From contig NZ_CP035042.1 of NCBI RefSeq assembly GCF_009834345.1, positions 4,216,001 through 4,280,000 of the forward strand: a stretch of 64,000 bases of DNA, given 5' to 3'. Positions within the stretch are counted from its first letter, which is position 1; every line of letters starts with the position of its first letter. Source of the DNA: Billgrantia tianxiuensis. GTDB taxonomy: Bacteria; Pseudomonadota; Gammaproteobacteria; Pseudomonadales; Halomonadaceae. Of the stretch, positions 38,378-49,033 are shown piece by piece. A program made the position numbers and the translations under genes. Below the pieces are notes generated by a model. That model worked only from the letters and a program-made list of their open reading frames with translations, had not been told where the DNA came from and made no database searches.

Positions 38378-39270
38378 TTGAACATTGAAGATTTGCTAAC
38401 GTTTGTGAAAGTTGCTGAAACTGGGGGATATCGCCCGCTGCTCGCCGACTCGGTGTTTCCAAGTCGATCGTTAGCAGGCGGCTTTTCCGGCTTGAAACGG
38501 AGCTTGGGATCCAACTGCTAGCACGAACCACTCGCGGCGCTGCACTGACAGAAGCTGGAGCTACGTTCCGCGACCATGCAGCCAGAGCTTGCGCAGAAAT
38601 TGATGTGGCTAGGGAAACGATCCTGCCCGCCGGTGACCTACGTGGCCGGCTGCGGGTCTCTGCGCCTCTGTCTTTCGGTTCAACTCACTTCGCGCCCGTG
38701 ATCGCAGAAATGGCACGACGGCACCCGCATCTCCACATTCACACTTGCTATAGTGATCATGTCGTTGACCTTATCGCAGCAGGATATGACTGCGCTATAC
38801 GACTTGGCTATCTTGAGGATTCAAGCTTGGTAGCAAGGCGTGTAGGAACAATTTACGGAACAGTTGTTGCGAGTCCAGAATATATAAAAGCGCACGGGGC
38901 GCCGGAGACACCGGAAGAACTCCTTGCCCATCAGGCCCTGTTGCAAGGCAGCGAAGCCTGGCAATTCATGGATGGCAACAAAATCATCACAGTTCGCCCG
39001 CAAGGGCGCTTCAAGGCCGATAATGGTGCAGCGTTGGTCGCGGCCGCCGTTGCCGGACTTGGCATCGGTATGCTTCCAAGTGGGCTGATTAAGGAACATC
39101 TAGCCTCTGGTGCACTCGATCCGGTTATGACTCGCTATCCTGTGCGTCCTGGAGGTGCCTATGTTATCCGCCCGCCAGGGCATCATCCCGCCAGAAAAAT
39201 ACGGGTTCTTACCGAATTGCTTATCGAATATTTCGATCAGAATCTTCACTTCGCGGAGCTAAATCACTAA
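38378..39270 (+). pseudogene. LysR-family regulator, single-base frameshift in the helix-turn-helix
   Basis: Starting at TTG 38378 (AGAGGGG upstream) the frame reads MNIEDLLTFVKVAETGG; restoring one A at 38428 continues ISPAARRLGVSKSIVSRRLF, the LysR recognition helix, then RLETELGIQLLARTTRGAAL. The effector domain (LRVSAPLSFGSTHFAPVIAE, HPHLHIHTCYSDHVVDLIAA, VAGLGIGMLPSGLI) is intact to the stop at 39270. The total would be 297 residues, the normal LysR length. Without the base the protein would lack its DNA-binding domain. Confidence 0.82.
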
Positions 39271-39582
39271 ACCTCATACGGCCTGAAGCGTTATGCAGGT
39301 CTCACCAAGGTGTTTACAGGTGCACAGAGCACCATCAACAACCAAGCCATCCCCGACCACTCGATTGTCGAGAAACGGGTGATCGCCCTAGCAGCGCTCA
39401 TCGGGCTGAGCCTGGGCATTCCAGCCTGATCGTCACCAGTCGCTACTCGCACATGTTCGATGCGGGCCTGGACGATATTGGCTCACGTCTACCGAGCTTG
39501 AGCGGGGCCTTCTGCGACCAAACTGCGACTACGCACTAGAAAAACTGCGACTACGCACTAGAAAGAGGGAGGACAGAAACAC
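39271..39582. other. Right edge of the accessory block, unidentified relics
   Basis: No gene is recognised. A plus-strand frame ending at about 39429 reads YGLKRYAGLTKVFTGAQSTI, then NNQAIPDHSIVEKRVIALAA, which looks coding but has no start and no family I know. A second short frame ends in CDQTATTH at the tandem repeat. The core-like tRNA-Leu terminator begins at 39583. Confidence 0.4.
39520..39563 (+). repeat. Tandem direct repeat, two units of 22 bp
   Basis: The unit AAACTGCGACTACGCACTAG followed by AA occurs twice with no spacer. It lies 50 bp from the tRNA-Leu 3' end and could be a replication-slippage scar or an attachment-site remnant. Confidence 0.85.
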
Positions 39583-39608
39583 AAACAGTCGCTCGTAAGC
39601 GACTGTTT
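39577..39608 (-). terminator. Rho-independent terminator of tRNA-Leu
   Basis: A perfect 11-bp stem AAACAGTCGCT / AGCGACTGTTT with a four-base loop (39583-39608), followed on the minus strand by GTGTTT, lies six bases after the encoded CCA of the tRNA. Confidence 0.88.
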
Positions 39609-39614
39609 TCAAAG

Positions 39615-39701
39615 TGGTACCGGCGGTCGGACTCGAACCGACAAGCACTTGCGTGCGGCGGATTTTGAATCCGCTGCGTCTACCAATTCCGCCACGCCGG
39701 C
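39615..39701 (-). tRNA. tRNA-Leu (anticodon CAA)
   Basis: The 87-nt gene folds as a class II tRNA: acceptor GCCGGCG paired with CGCCGGT, D-loop AATTGGTAGACGC, anticodon loop TTCAAAA between GCGGA and TCCGC giving anticodon CAA, a long variable arm CGCACGCAAGTGCTT, T-loop GGTTCGAGTCC, and an encoded CCA end. It reads UUG codons. It marks the right boundary of the accessory block; no duplicate of its 3' end was found near 16.3 kb. Confidence 0.97.
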
Positions 39702-39825
39702 AGCGCCGAGCATTATACGTGGCCGGTGCGACAGGTCAATCGCCAGGCCTGACGTGCAGGGCGTTTTTCGGTATCCTTGCCCGCTGTTCCGGCGGCTCGC
39801 CAGCCGCCGCGCACGAATCCTCTCG

Positions 39826-40890
39826 ATGACCAATGCGGACCCGACCTGCATGCAGCGCGCCGACTTTCATTACGAGCTTCCCGAGGAGCTGATCGCCCGC
39901 TACCCGTCCGAGCGACGCAGCGACTGCCGCCTGCTGTGCGTGAACGGCGAGAGCGGCGAGCTGGCCCATCGTCGTTTCACCGACCTGCTGGAGCTGCTCG
40001 AGCCCGGCGACCTGCTGGTATTCAACGACACCCGGGTGATCCCGGCGCGACTGCACGGCCACAAGGCCAGCGGCGGCAAGGTGGAGATGCTGCTGGAGCG
40101 CCCACTGGACGCACACCGCGGCCTGGCCCACATTCGCTCCAGCAAGTCGCCCAAGCCCGGCACCGAGCTGATCTTCGAAGGGGACGTTCGCGCCGTGGTC
40201 GAGGGCCGCCGCGAGGCGCTGTTCGAACTGCGCTTTCTCGGCGAGACGCCGCTGATCGAGCTGCTGGAGCGCCACGGCCACATGCCGCTGCCGCCCTACA
40301 TCGACCGCGCCGACGAACTCGCCGACCGCGACCGCTACCAGACCGTCTATGCCCGTCGCGACGGCGCCGTGGCCGCCCCCACCGCCGGCCTGCACTTCGA
40401 CGAGCCGCTGCTCGAACGCCTGGCGGCGAAGGGCGTCGAAAGTGCCTTCGTCACCCTGCACGTGGGCGCCGGCACCTTCCAGCCGGTGCGTGCCGACGAC
40501 ATTCGCGAGCACCAGATGCACAGCGAATGGATCGAGGTGAACGAAGCGGCCTGCGACAAGGTGCGCGTCGCCCAGGCGGCGGGGCGCCGCGTGATCGCGG
40601 TGGGCACCACCAGCGTGCGCTGCCTGGAGAGCGCGTGCCGGCAGAGCACCGATGGCAGGATCGTGCCCTACAGCGGCGAGACCGACATCTTCATCTATCC
40701 CGGCTACGAGTGGCGCTGCGTGGACGGCCTGATCACCAACTTCCACCTGCCCGAGTCGACCCTGCTGATGCTGGTCTCCTCGTTCGCCGGCTACGAGACG
40801 ATCATGGCGGCCTATCGCGAGGCCGTGGCCGAGCGCTATGCCTTCTTCAGCTATGGCGATGCCATGCTGTTGACCCGCAAGCGCTCCTGA
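39826..40890 (+). CDS. queA: S-adenosylmethionine:tRNA ribosyltransferase-isomerase
   Basis: QueA adds an epoxycyclopentane unit from SAM to the preQ1 base in tRNA, the step before queuosine. The sequence is a full-length member: [98 protein letters not shown]. Two starts are possible: ATG 39826 (354 residues) or ATG 39850 ([13 protein letters not shown], 346 residues), the latter agreeing better with the E. coli N-terminus. Neither has a strong ribosome-binding site. It heads the queA-tgt-yajC-secD-secF cluster. Confidence 0.96.
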   Translation: MTNADPTCMQRADFHYELPEELIARYPSERRSDCRLLCVNGESGELAHRRFTDLLELLEPGDLLVFNDTRVIPARLHGHKASGGKVEMLLERPLDAHRGLAHIRSSKSPKPGTELIFEGDVRAVVEGRREALFELRFLGETPLIELLERHGHMPLPPYIDRADELADRDRYQTVYARRDGAVAAPTAGLHFDEPLLERLAAKGVESAFVTLHVGAGTFQPVRADDIREHQMHSEWIEVNEAACDKVRVAQAAGRRVIAVGTTSVRCLESACRQSTDGRIVPYSGETDIFIYPGYEWRCVDGLITNFHLPESTLLMLVSSFAGYETIMAAYREAVAERYAFFSYGDAMLLTRKRS

Positions 40891-40906
40891 GCCGAAACGT
40901 TCCTGA

Positions 40907-42109
<1,203 letters not shown>

Positions 42110-42203
42110 ATGACCGGCCGCCAGCACCAGTTCCGTGGTGGCAGCGGCCGGCAGCGACACTCTCATTCGCGACTTAACTTACCTTTCAGGAGATACGCTT
42201 CTC

Positions 42204-42533
42204 ATGCTGGACTTCTTCATCTCCCCGGCCATGGCCCAGGACGCCGGCGCCGCAGGTGGCGGTATTGCCCAGATCGTCATGCTGGTCGGCTTCGTGCTGA
42301 TCTTCTATTTCCTGTTGTGGCGCCCCCAGGCCAAGCGGGCCAAGCAGCATCGCGAGCTGGTCGGCGGGCTGTCCAAGGGCGACGAGGTGGTGATCGGTGG
42401 CGGCCTGGTGGGTCGGATCACCAAGGTGGGTGACGAGTTCCTTACCCTGGAGATCGCCGACAACACCGAGGTCAACGTACAGAAGAACGCCGTGGCCAAC
42501 GTGCTGCCCAAGGGCACCATCAAGTCCATCTGA
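42204..42533 (+). CDS. yajC: Sec translocon accessory subunit YajC
   Basis: YajC is a small inner-membrane protein that joins SecD-SecF. The 109-residue product has one transmembrane helix (IAQIVMLVGFVLIFYFLLWR) followed by the typical RPQAKRAKQHRELVGGLSKG and the cytoplasmic GDEVVIGGGLVGRITKVGDE. ATG 42204 has AGGAGAT nine bases upstream. It lies between tgt and secD, the usual order. Confidence 0.96.
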   Translation: MLDFFISPAMAQDAGAAGGGIAQIVMLVGFVLIFYFLLWRPQAKRAKQHRELVGGLSKGDEVVIGGGLVGRITKVGDEFLTLEIADNTEVNVQKNAVANVLPKGTIKSI

Positions 42534-42687
42534 CGTCGATGCTCCTCGCCCTTGCCGGTGGCTCCTCCTCGAGCCGGGTGACGGCGAGGGTCGCATGGCG
42601 GCCGGTGTCCTTCGCTCCTGGCGGAGCGGGACATACGGCCGCGCTGCCGTCCCGTAGCCTTCTTTACGCAACCTAGGCAGGGCTCCC

Positions 42688-44538
42688 ATGCTCAACCGTT
42701 ATCCCTTGTGGAAGTATCTGCTGATACTCATCGTGCTGCTCGGCGGCCTGATCTACTCCTTGCCCAACCTCTACCCCGAGGACCCGGCGGTACAGATCAG
42801 CAGCGTCCAGGGCGACTCCACCCTCGACGACGCACAGCTCGAACGCGTCCAACGCACGCTGCGCGATGCCGGCATCGGCATCAAGGCCGTGGAACGCGAG
42901 GAAGCCAGCGTGCTGATCCGCCTCGACGATGCCGACCACCAACTGCGTACCCGCGACCTGGTTGCCGAACAGCTCGGCAACGACTTCGTGGTCGCCCTCA
43001 ACCTGGCAGAATCGACCCCTGCCTGGCTGCAGAGCCTGGCCGCCTCGCCCATGACCCTGGGCCTGGACCTGCGCGGCGGCGTGCACTTCCTGCTCGAAGT
43101 CGACATGGATGCCGCGGTGACCCAGCGCCTGGAGGTCAACGCCAGCGCCATTCGCGAGCAATTGCGCAGCGAGCGCATCCGCTACCGTGGCACCGATATC
43201 GAGGGCCGCACGCTCTCCATCGTCTTTACCAGCGATGAGGATCGCGACACCGCCCGTCGCCTGATCGCCCGCGAATTCCGTGACTTCGACTACGCCAGCG
43301 AGCAGGAGGGCCGCGCCTCGCTGCTGGTGATGACGCTGACCGACCAGGCCGTGGCGGAGATCCAGGACTACGCCATCAACCAGAACCTCACCACCCTGCG
43401 CAACCGGGTGGACGAGCTGGGCGTGGCGGAACCGCTGGTACAGCGCCAAGGGCCGGATCGTATCGTGGTGGAGCTGCCCGGCGTGCAGGACACCGTGGCC
43501 GCCAAGCGCGTGGTGGGTGCCACCGCCAACCTGGAGTTCCGTCTTGAGGCTCGCCCGGATACACCGGACGCCGAGACCGAGTCCTTCGCCTTCCGCAACA
43601 ACCCAAGTCGCACCGCCGACTTGATGCGCGACGTGATCATCACCGGCGACAGTGTCTCCAGTGCCAACCGTAGCTTCGACGAGAACGGCCGCCCCCAGGT
43701 CAACATCAACCTGGACGGCACCGGCGGCACGCTGATGAACCGCGCCACCCGCACCAACATCGGGCGCAACATGGCGGTGCTGTTCATCGAGCACAAGACC
43801 CGTGATCGCGTGGTGATGGAAGATGGCGAGGAAGTCACGGTACGCGAGCCCTATACTGAACGCGGCCTGATCAGCCTGGCCACCATCCAGAGCGCACTGG
43901 GCAACAGCTTCCGCATTACCGGGCTCGACTCGCCCACCGAGGCGGCCGAGCTGGCCCTGCTGTTGCGCTCCGGCTCGCTGGCGGCACCGATCTACTTCGT
44001 TCAGGAGCGTACCATCGGCCCGAGCCTAGGTGCCGAGAACATCGAGCGCGGCGTGATGTCGGTGCAGATCGGCCTGCTGCTGGTGGTGCTGTTCATGCTG
44101 ATTCGCTACAAGATCTTCGGCATCTTCGCCAACGTGGCGTTGGCGCTGAACCTGACCCTGCTGATCGCCGCCATGTCGCTGCTCGGCGCCACCCTGACGC
44201 TGCCGGGCATTGCCGGTATCGTGCTGACGCTGGGCATGGCAGTGGATGCCAACGTGCTGATCTTCGAACGAATACGCGAGGAGCTGCGCAACGGCTTGTC
44301 GGTTCAGCAGGCGATCCATGCCGGCTACGAGCGCGCCTTCAGCTCGATCGTCGACGCCAACATCACCACCCTGCTGGTGGCGGTCATCCTGTTCTCGATC
44401 GGCACCGGCCCGGTCAAGGGCTTCGCCGTGACCCTGTCGCTGGGGATCATCACCTCGCTGTTCACCGCACTGCTGGTGACCCGCGCCATGGTGAACCTCG
44501 TCTACGGCGGCAAACCGGTCAAGAAGCTCTGGATCTAA
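42688..44538 (+). CDS. secD: Protein translocase subunit SecD
   Basis: SecD couples the proton motive force to the late steps of Sec-dependent export. The 616-residue protein shows an N-terminal helix (YLLILIVLLGGLIYSLPNLY), the conserved GLDLRGGVHFLLEVDMDAAV, the periplasmic P1 domain, and a C-terminal membrane domain with the RND-like signature GMAVDANVLIFERIREELRN. Confidence 0.98.
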   Translation: MLNRYPLWKYLLILIVLLGGLIYSLPNLYPEDPAVQISSVQGDSTLDDAQLERVQRTLRDAGIGIKAVEREEASVLIRLDDADHQLRTRDLVAEQLGNDFVVALNLAESTPAWLQSLAASPMTLGLDLRGGVHFLLEVDMDAAVTQRLEVNASAIREQLRSERIRYRGTDIEGRTLSIVFTSDEDRDTARRLIAREFRDFDYASEQEGRASLLVMTLTDQAVAEIQDYAINQNLTTLRNRVDELGVAEPLVQRQGPDRIVVELPGVQDTVAAKRVVGATANLEFRLEARPDTPDAETESFAFRNNPSRTADLMRDVIITGDSVSSANRSFDENGRPQVNINLDGTGGTLMNRATRTNIGRNMAVLFIEHKTRDRVVMEDGEEVTVREPYTERGLISLATIQSALGNSFRITGLDSPTEAAELALLLRSGSLAAPIYFVQERTIGPSLGAENIERGVMSVQIGLLLVVLFMLIRYKIFGIFANVALALNLTLLIAAMSLLGATLTLPGIAGIVLTLGMAVDANVLIFERIREELRNGLSVQQAIHAGYERAFSSIVDANITTLLVAVILFSIGTGPVKGFAVTLSLGIITSLFTALLVTRAMVNLVYGGKPVKKLWI

Positions 44539-44560
44539 GGCTTACCAACATGAGGTGGTT

Positions 44561-45487
44561 ATGAAGACCCTCGTCAACCGACAGTTCGACTTCATGGGCA
44601 AGCGTCGGATCGCCTTCGTGGTCTCCGGCCTGCTGATCCTGGCGTCGATCGTCTCACTGCTGTTCCAGCAGCTGAATCTGGGGCTGGATTTCACCGGCGG
44701 CACGCTGGTCGAGGTGCGCTACGCCGTGGCACCCTCGCTCGACGCCGTGCGCCAGACCCTCGAAGCCGCCGGCTTCCGTGACGTCTCGGTGCAGACCTTC
44801 GGCGCTTCCACCGAGGTGCTGATTCGCCTGCAGCAGGCCTTCGATCCCGATGTCGGCGACCAGGTGGTCGGCTTGCTGCGCGCCGATGGCACAAGCGTGC
44901 AGCTGGTACGCGCCGAGTTCGTCGGCGCCCAAGTCGGCGAACAGCTGCGCGACCAGAGCGGGCTTGGCCTGCTGGTGGCCCTGGGCGTGGTGATGCTATA
45001 CGTAGCCTTCCGCTTCCAGTACAAGTTCGCCATCGGCGCGCTGCTGGCGCTGATGCACGACGTGATCGTCGTGGTCGGCATCTTCTCGCTGTTCCAGTTC
45101 GACTTCGATCTGACCGTGCTGGCGGCGCTGCTGGCGGTAATCGGCTATTCGCTCAACGACACCATCGTTGTCTACGACCGCATTCGCGAGACCATCCGCA
45201 CCTCGCGTATCGACGACATGCCGGCGATCTTCAACGAAGCGATCAACCTCACCCTGTCGCGCACCCTGGCAACGTCGGGTACCACGCTGCTGGTGCTCTT
45301 CGCGCTGTTTTTCCTCGGCGGCGACATGATCCACTACTTCTCGGTCGCCCTGATCATCGGCATCGTGGTGGGGACCTTCTCCTCCATCTACGTAGCGGCG
45401 GCCCTGCTGCTCACCGTGAAACTGGAGCGCAAGGACCTGATTCCGCCGAAGAAGGAGGAGCATGAGGAGGAAGAACAGCTTCCCTAG
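44561..45487 (+). CDS. secF: Protein translocase subunit SecF
   Basis: SecF pairs with SecD. The 308-residue protein has six membrane helices, the conserved GLDFTGGTLVEVRYAVAPSL and the membrane signature AVIGYSLNDTIVVYDRIRET with ETIRTSR. ATG 44561 is preferred to an in-frame GTG two codons earlier because GAGG stands five bases before it. The C-terminus is acidic (EEHEEEEQLP). A strong terminator follows. Confidence 0.98.
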   Translation: MKTLVNRQFDFMGKRRIAFVVSGLLILASIVSLLFQQLNLGLDFTGGTLVEVRYAVAPSLDAVRQTLEAAGFRDVSVQTFGASTEVLIRLQQAFDPDVGDQVVGLLRADGTSVQLVRAEFVGAQVGEQLRDQSGLGLLVALGVVMLYVAFRFQYKFAIGALLALMHDVIVVVGIFSLFQFDFDLTVLAALLAVIGYSLNDTIVVYDRIRETIRTSRIDDMPAIFNEAINLTLSRTLATSGTTLLVLFALFFLGGDMIHYFSVALIIGIVVGTFSSIYVAAALLLTVKLERKDLIPPKKEEHEEEEQLP

Positions 45488-45547
45488 GTAATGGCATTGC
45501 AACTTGCTTCGTCCCGGAGCCTTTCCGTGCTTTGGGGTCTGCAACGC

Positions 45548-45582
45548 AAACCGCCCCCGCAACAGCACTGCGGGGGCGGTTT
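45548..45582. terminator. Bidirectional Rho-independent terminator between secF and suhB
   Basis: A perfect 14-bp stem AAACCGCCCCCGCA / TGCGGGGGCGGTTT with a seven-base loop lies between convergent secF and suhB. The T-rich ends on both strands allow it to stop transcription from either side. Confidence 0.93.
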
Positions 45583-45603
45583 CGTTTCGGGCTGTGACAA
45601 CGC

Positions 45604-46398
45604 TTAGAAATGCGGCTTGAGCTGCTGTACCAAGGCCTTGTACAGGCGTGGGCCGGCGGCCATCAGCTGGCCCTCGGTCTCTACGCTGGGCTGGCCGTCA
45701 GGGGTGCCCATCAGCGCCCCGGCCTCCTTGAGCAGCAGCGAGCCGACCAGGCGATCCTGCTCCTCCAACCCCAGCACGAAGACGGCATCGGCGCGCCCCG
45801 CGGCCAGCTCGGCCATGTCAAGCAGGCCGCTGCCGCTGGCCAGTTGGGTCTCGACCTGGGGACCGAGCTGCTGAACGAGGGTCAGGTAGGCGGGTAGATG
45901 ACGTGAACGCTGCCAGCTCTCGGGCAGACTCATGGCCACTCGCGCACCGAGAATGGTGCTGGCCTTGGGTACGCGAATACGCTTGCCGTTGTGCTGGGCA
46001 CCGCGGCCACGACTGGTCAGGTATTCGTCATCGCTGAAGGGGCAGATCACCACCGCATGCTCCGGGCGACCCTTCACCAGGCATACCAGCGAGAGGGCAA
46101 AGCCACTGCCGGCCACGCCGAGGCTGGAGTAACCGTGAAAGGGCTCGATGCGCCATTCGATATCCTGACCTTCGCCTTCTCCGGCGCGGTAGGGCGTGAA
46201 GCGGCCGGCAACCCCATGCTGGGGGTAACCGCGGTTGAGCTGACGAACGATCAGCGTTTCGGCATTGCGAGCGGTGTCCTCGAGCAGACGCTCGAGGTTG
46301 TGTTCCTCGTGAGCGTTCTCGATACGCTCACGGATGCGCAAGAACTGTTCGGCGGCGCTGCGCGTGGCGCGCAGGGCGAATTGGACCATCGGATGCAT
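45604..46398 (-). CDS. suhB: SuhB-like inositol monophosphatase family protein, catalytic residues lost
   Basis: By position (between secF and trmJ) and overall similarity this 264-residue protein is the SuhB orthologue: MHPMVQFALRATRSAAEQFL, FALSLVCLVKGRPEHAVVIC and SRGRGAQHNGKRIRV match. However, the metal- and phosphate-binding motifs are altered: the family DPLDGT motif reads EPFHGY, the upstream Glu-Glu motif reads HGVAGRFTPYR, and the Lys/Asp loop after strand 1 reads HEEHNLERLLEDTA. Only the Asp of EEQDRLVGSLLLKEAG remains. E. coli SuhB also acts, without need of its enzyme activity, in the Nus-factor complex on rRNA operons; this protein may keep only that role. Start 46398. Confidence 0.88.
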   Translation of the reverse strand: MHPMVQFALRATRSAAEQFLRIRERIENAHEEHNLERLLEDTARNAETLIVRQLNRGYPQHGVAGRFTPYRAGEGEGQDIEWRIEPFHGYSSLGVAGSGFALSLVCLVKGRPEHAVVICPFSDDEYLTSRGRGAQHNGKRIRVPKASTILGARVAMSLPESWQRSRHLPAYLTLVQQLGPQVETQLASGSGLLDMAELAAGRADAVFVLGLEEQDRLVGSLLLKEAGALMGTPDGQPSVETEGQLMAAGPRLYKALVQQLKPHF

Positions 46399-46589
46399 GA
46401 TCGGGCCTTGGAGCGTCGGTGATGTTAAAGAACAGGCTAGTTCGACATGGAGTCCGTATCGCACGAGGAGCTCGGCCGAACGCGTGGCGCGCATCCTAGC
46501 AGAACTCCCGGCCCCGCGCCATCGCCGCCGAAGGGCGTGTTAGACTTGGCCTTTTCCGGAATCACCCGTCACCGGCAGAGGCAGTTCCC

Positions 46590-47423
46590 ATGCTCGACCG
46601 CATTCGCATCGTGCTGATCGGCACCAGCCATCCTGGCAATATCGGCGCCACCGCCCGCGCCATGCACAATATGGGGCTCGCCGATCTGGCCCTGGTCGCA
46701 CCGCGCTGCGAACCGCTGACCAGCGAGAGCATCTCGCGGGCCTCCGGAGCCGACCACATCGTTCACACGGCACACCTCGTGGCCACTCTCGAGGAGGCCG
46801 TGGCCGACTGCACGCTTGCCGTGGGGGCCAGTGCCCGCTCGCGCACCCTGCCGTGGCCGATGATCACCCCCCGCGCCTTGGGCGAGCGCCTGCCGCAGGA
46901 ATTGTCCGGACCCGACTCACGGGTGGCGCTGGTATTCGGCCGCGAGGACAGTGGGCTTTCGAATGCCGAGCTGCAGCGCTGCCACGCTCACGTGCACATC
47001 CCCACCAACCCCGACTTCAGCTCGCTCAATCTGGCCGCCGCGGTTCAGGTGCTGGCCTACGAGTGCCGTCTGGCGTCGCTCGAAGCCAGCCGCGATGAGC
47101 CCGCGCAGGACGAGGAGCCGCAGCAACCGCTGGCCAGCCACGAGGAGTTGGAACACTACTTCGCCCACCTCGAGCGTACCCTGGTCGCCATCGGCTTCCA
47201 TGATCCAGCCCTGCCGCGCCAGTTGATGGCCCGGCTGCGCCGCTTCACCCTGCGTGCCCGGCCGGAGCGCATGGAACTCAACATCCTGCGCGGCATCCTG
47301 TCGGCCACGGAAAAGTGCGCCGCCACGCCAGGGGCGGATATCATGGAGGCGAGCGCCAAGGAACAGGAGTGTCGCAACGGTGGAATGGATAGCAGCACCA
47401 GCCGTTCGGGCTCCGAGCGGTAG
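46590..47423 (+). CDS. trmJ: tRNA (cytidine/uridine-2'-O-)-methyltransferase TrmJ
   Basis: TrmJ methylates the ribose at position 32 of tRNAs. The 277-residue SPOUT enzyme shows IRIVLIGTSHPGNIGATARA at the N-terminus, the SAM-binding knot ALVFGREDSGLSNAEL and HIPTNPDFSSLNLAAAVQV, and the C-terminal domain of TrmJ (HYFAHLERTLVAIGFHDPAL). It is divergent from suhB across 191 bp. Confidence 0.96.
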   Translation: MLDRIRIVLIGTSHPGNIGATARAMHNMGLADLALVAPRCEPLTSESISRASGADHIVHTAHLVATLEEAVADCTLAVGASARSRTLPWPMITPRALGERLPQELSGPDSRVALVFGREDSGLSNAELQRCHAHVHIPTNPDFSSLNLAAAVQVLAYECRLASLEASRDEPAQDEEPQQPLASHEELEHYFAHLERTLVAIGFHDPALPRQLMARLRRFTLRARPERMELNILRGILSATEKCAATPGADIMEASAKEQECRNGGMDSSTSRSGSER

Positions 47424-47525
47424 ACGCCTTGAACGTTGCCCGCTGCGTCCCCATATGGTCAAACTACCGTTACATGAAGGTTTTCCCGCCGCCCAGGCCG
47501 CCCCTCCGTCACCAAGGACCGCTGC

Positions 47526-48395
47526 ATGTTTCAACGACTGCGCGAGGACATCAATAGCGTATTCGCCCGCGACCCGGCGGCACGCAACTTCCTGGAAGTG
47601 CTTACCAACTATCCGGGGTTGCACGCACTGCTGCTTCACCGCCTCGCCCACTGGCTGTGGCAGAAACAGCTCAAGTGGCTGGCCCGCACGCTGTCGACCT
47701 TCTCGCGCTGGCTTACCGGGATCGAAATCCACCCCGGGGCGAAGATCGGCCGGCGCTTCTTCATCGACCACGGCATGGGCGTGGTGATCGGCGAGACCGC
47801 CGAGGTCGGCGACGACGTCACGCTCTACCAGGGCGTGACGCTGGGCGGAACCAGCTGGCACAAGGGCAAGCGCCACCCGACGTTGGAAGACGGCGTCATC
47901 GTCGGCGCCGGCGCCAAGATCCTCGGCCCCTTCACCGTCGGCGCCGGCGCCAAGGTCGGTTCCAATGCGGTGGTGACCAAGGAAGTGCCCGCCGGTGCCA
48001 CGGTGGTCGGCATCCCCGGCAAGATCGTCAAGCGCGCCGATCCGGACGTCGCCGAGGTACTGGAGGTCGATCCCGAGCGTCGCGAGGCGATGCGGCGCAA
48101 GTTCGGCTTCGATGCCTACGGCGTGAGCGAGGACATGCCCGACCCGGTAGCACGCTCGATCCAGGCGATGCTCGACCACATGCATGCCGTGGATGAGCGT
48201 ATCGAGCGCATGTGCGGCACGCTGCGCAAGCTCGATGCCAGCTACCGCGAGGGCAAGCTGCCGGAGCTGCGCGACGAGGACTTCGCCGATATCCTGTCCG
48301 ACGTCGACTCCTGCTGCGGCCCGACATCCACCGCTTCCGGCGCCGAACATGACCGGGATCAAGGCGGATCCGAACCTCCTCGGGGGAATGGTTGA
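47526..48395 (+). CDS. cysE: Serine O-acetyltransferase
   Basis: CysE makes O-acetylserine for cysteine synthesis. The 289-residue protein has the SATase N-terminal domain ([20 protein letters not shown]) and left-handed beta-helix hexapeptide repeats with the active-site His in [20 protein letters not shown] and the cofactor region [20 protein letters not shown]. It stands before iscR as in many gammaproteobacteria, a logical link since IscS uses cysteine. The 3' end overlaps the iscR promoter region. Confidence 0.96.
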   Translation: MFQRLREDINSVFARDPAARNFLEVLTNYPGLHALLLHRLAHWLWQKQLKWLARTLSTFSRWLTGIEIHPGAKIGRRFFIDHGMGVVIGETAEVGDDVTLYQGVTLGGTSWHKGKRHPTLEDGVIVGAGAKILGPFTVGAGAKVGSNAVVTKEVPAGATVVGIPGKIVKRADPDVAEVLEVDPERREAMRRKFGFDAYGVSEDMPDPVARSIQAMLDHMHAVDERIERMCGTLRKLDASYREGKLPELRDEDFADILSDVDSCCGPTSTASGAEHDRDQGGSEPPRGNG

Positions 48396-48421
48396 CCTTG
48401 GCAGTCAGGCTTTACCATAAT
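48388..48421 (+). promoter_or_regulatory. iscR promoter with IscR type-1 operator
   Basis: A -35 element TTGACC (48392-48397) and a -10 element CATAAT (48416-48421) are separated by 18 bp. Across them lies a 25-bp sequence (48388-48412) that fits the E. coli type-1 IscR site: GTT-GAC, seven bases, GTC-AGG, preceded by ATG and followed by CTT. The six-base core halves (SYYGAC and GTCRRS) match fully. This indicates that [2Fe-2S]-IscR represses its own operon, as in E. coli. Confidence 0.7.
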
Positions 48422-48524
48422 GGCGTACTGAACGACGGCTCGCCGCCAACGGCGAGCGCTCGCTGACCTACCGGCCTGTTCGCAGTGTCGAGGTACGCTT
48501 CCCGATGCGCCAGAAGAGCCCGCC

Positions 48525-48995
48525 ATGCGTTTGACCACCAAGGGACGCTACGCCGTCACTGCCATGCTCGATCTGGCCCTGAACGCCGACAAGGGCCCCA
48601 TCTGCCTGGCCGACATCTCGCGGCGTCAGGAAATCTCGCTGCCTTATCTGGAGCAGCTCTTCGCCCGCCTGCGTCGCGCCGGACTGGTCAATAGCGTGCG
48701 CGGCCCGGGTGGCGGCTACCTGCTCGCGGTACCTGCCGCCGATATCTCGGTGTCACGGGTGATCGACGCCGTCGACGAATCGGTCGACGCCACTCGCTGC
48801 CAGGGACTGTCGGACTGTCAGCAGGGCGATACCTGCCTGACCCACCACTTGTGGTGCGACCTCTCCGAGCAGATCCGCGGCTTCCTCGACGGCATCACCC
48901 TCGGCCAGTTGGTCGAACACGGCGATGTGCGCCGCATCGCCGCGCGCCAGCGCAGCCGCCACGACGACAACACCATCCTGACCTCCTCGCCCTGA
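48525..48995 (+). CDS. iscR: Fe-S cluster assembly transcriptional regulator IscR
   Basis: IscR is a winged-helix Rrf2-family repressor of the isc genes that senses cluster supply. The 156-residue protein begins [20 protein letters not shown]; the recognition helix is [20 protein letters not shown]. The cluster ligands Cys92, Cys98, Cys104 and His107 stand at exactly the E. coli positions ([18 protein letters not shown]). Confidence 0.97.
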   Translation: MRLTTKGRYAVTAMLDLALNADKGPICLADISRRQEISLPYLEQLFARLRRAGLVNSVRGPGGGYLLAVPAADISVSRVIDAVDESVDATRCQGLSDCQQGDTCLTHHLWCDLSEQIRGFLDGITLGQLVEHGDVRRIAARQRSRHDDNTILTSSP

Positions 48996-49033
48996 CACCG
49001 GTCGAGGAACAGATTGGAGATTTCCGCGAGACC

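Noticed and set aside
39520..39563. CRISPR-like repeat
   Set aside because: There are only two adjacent units with no spacer and no cas genes.
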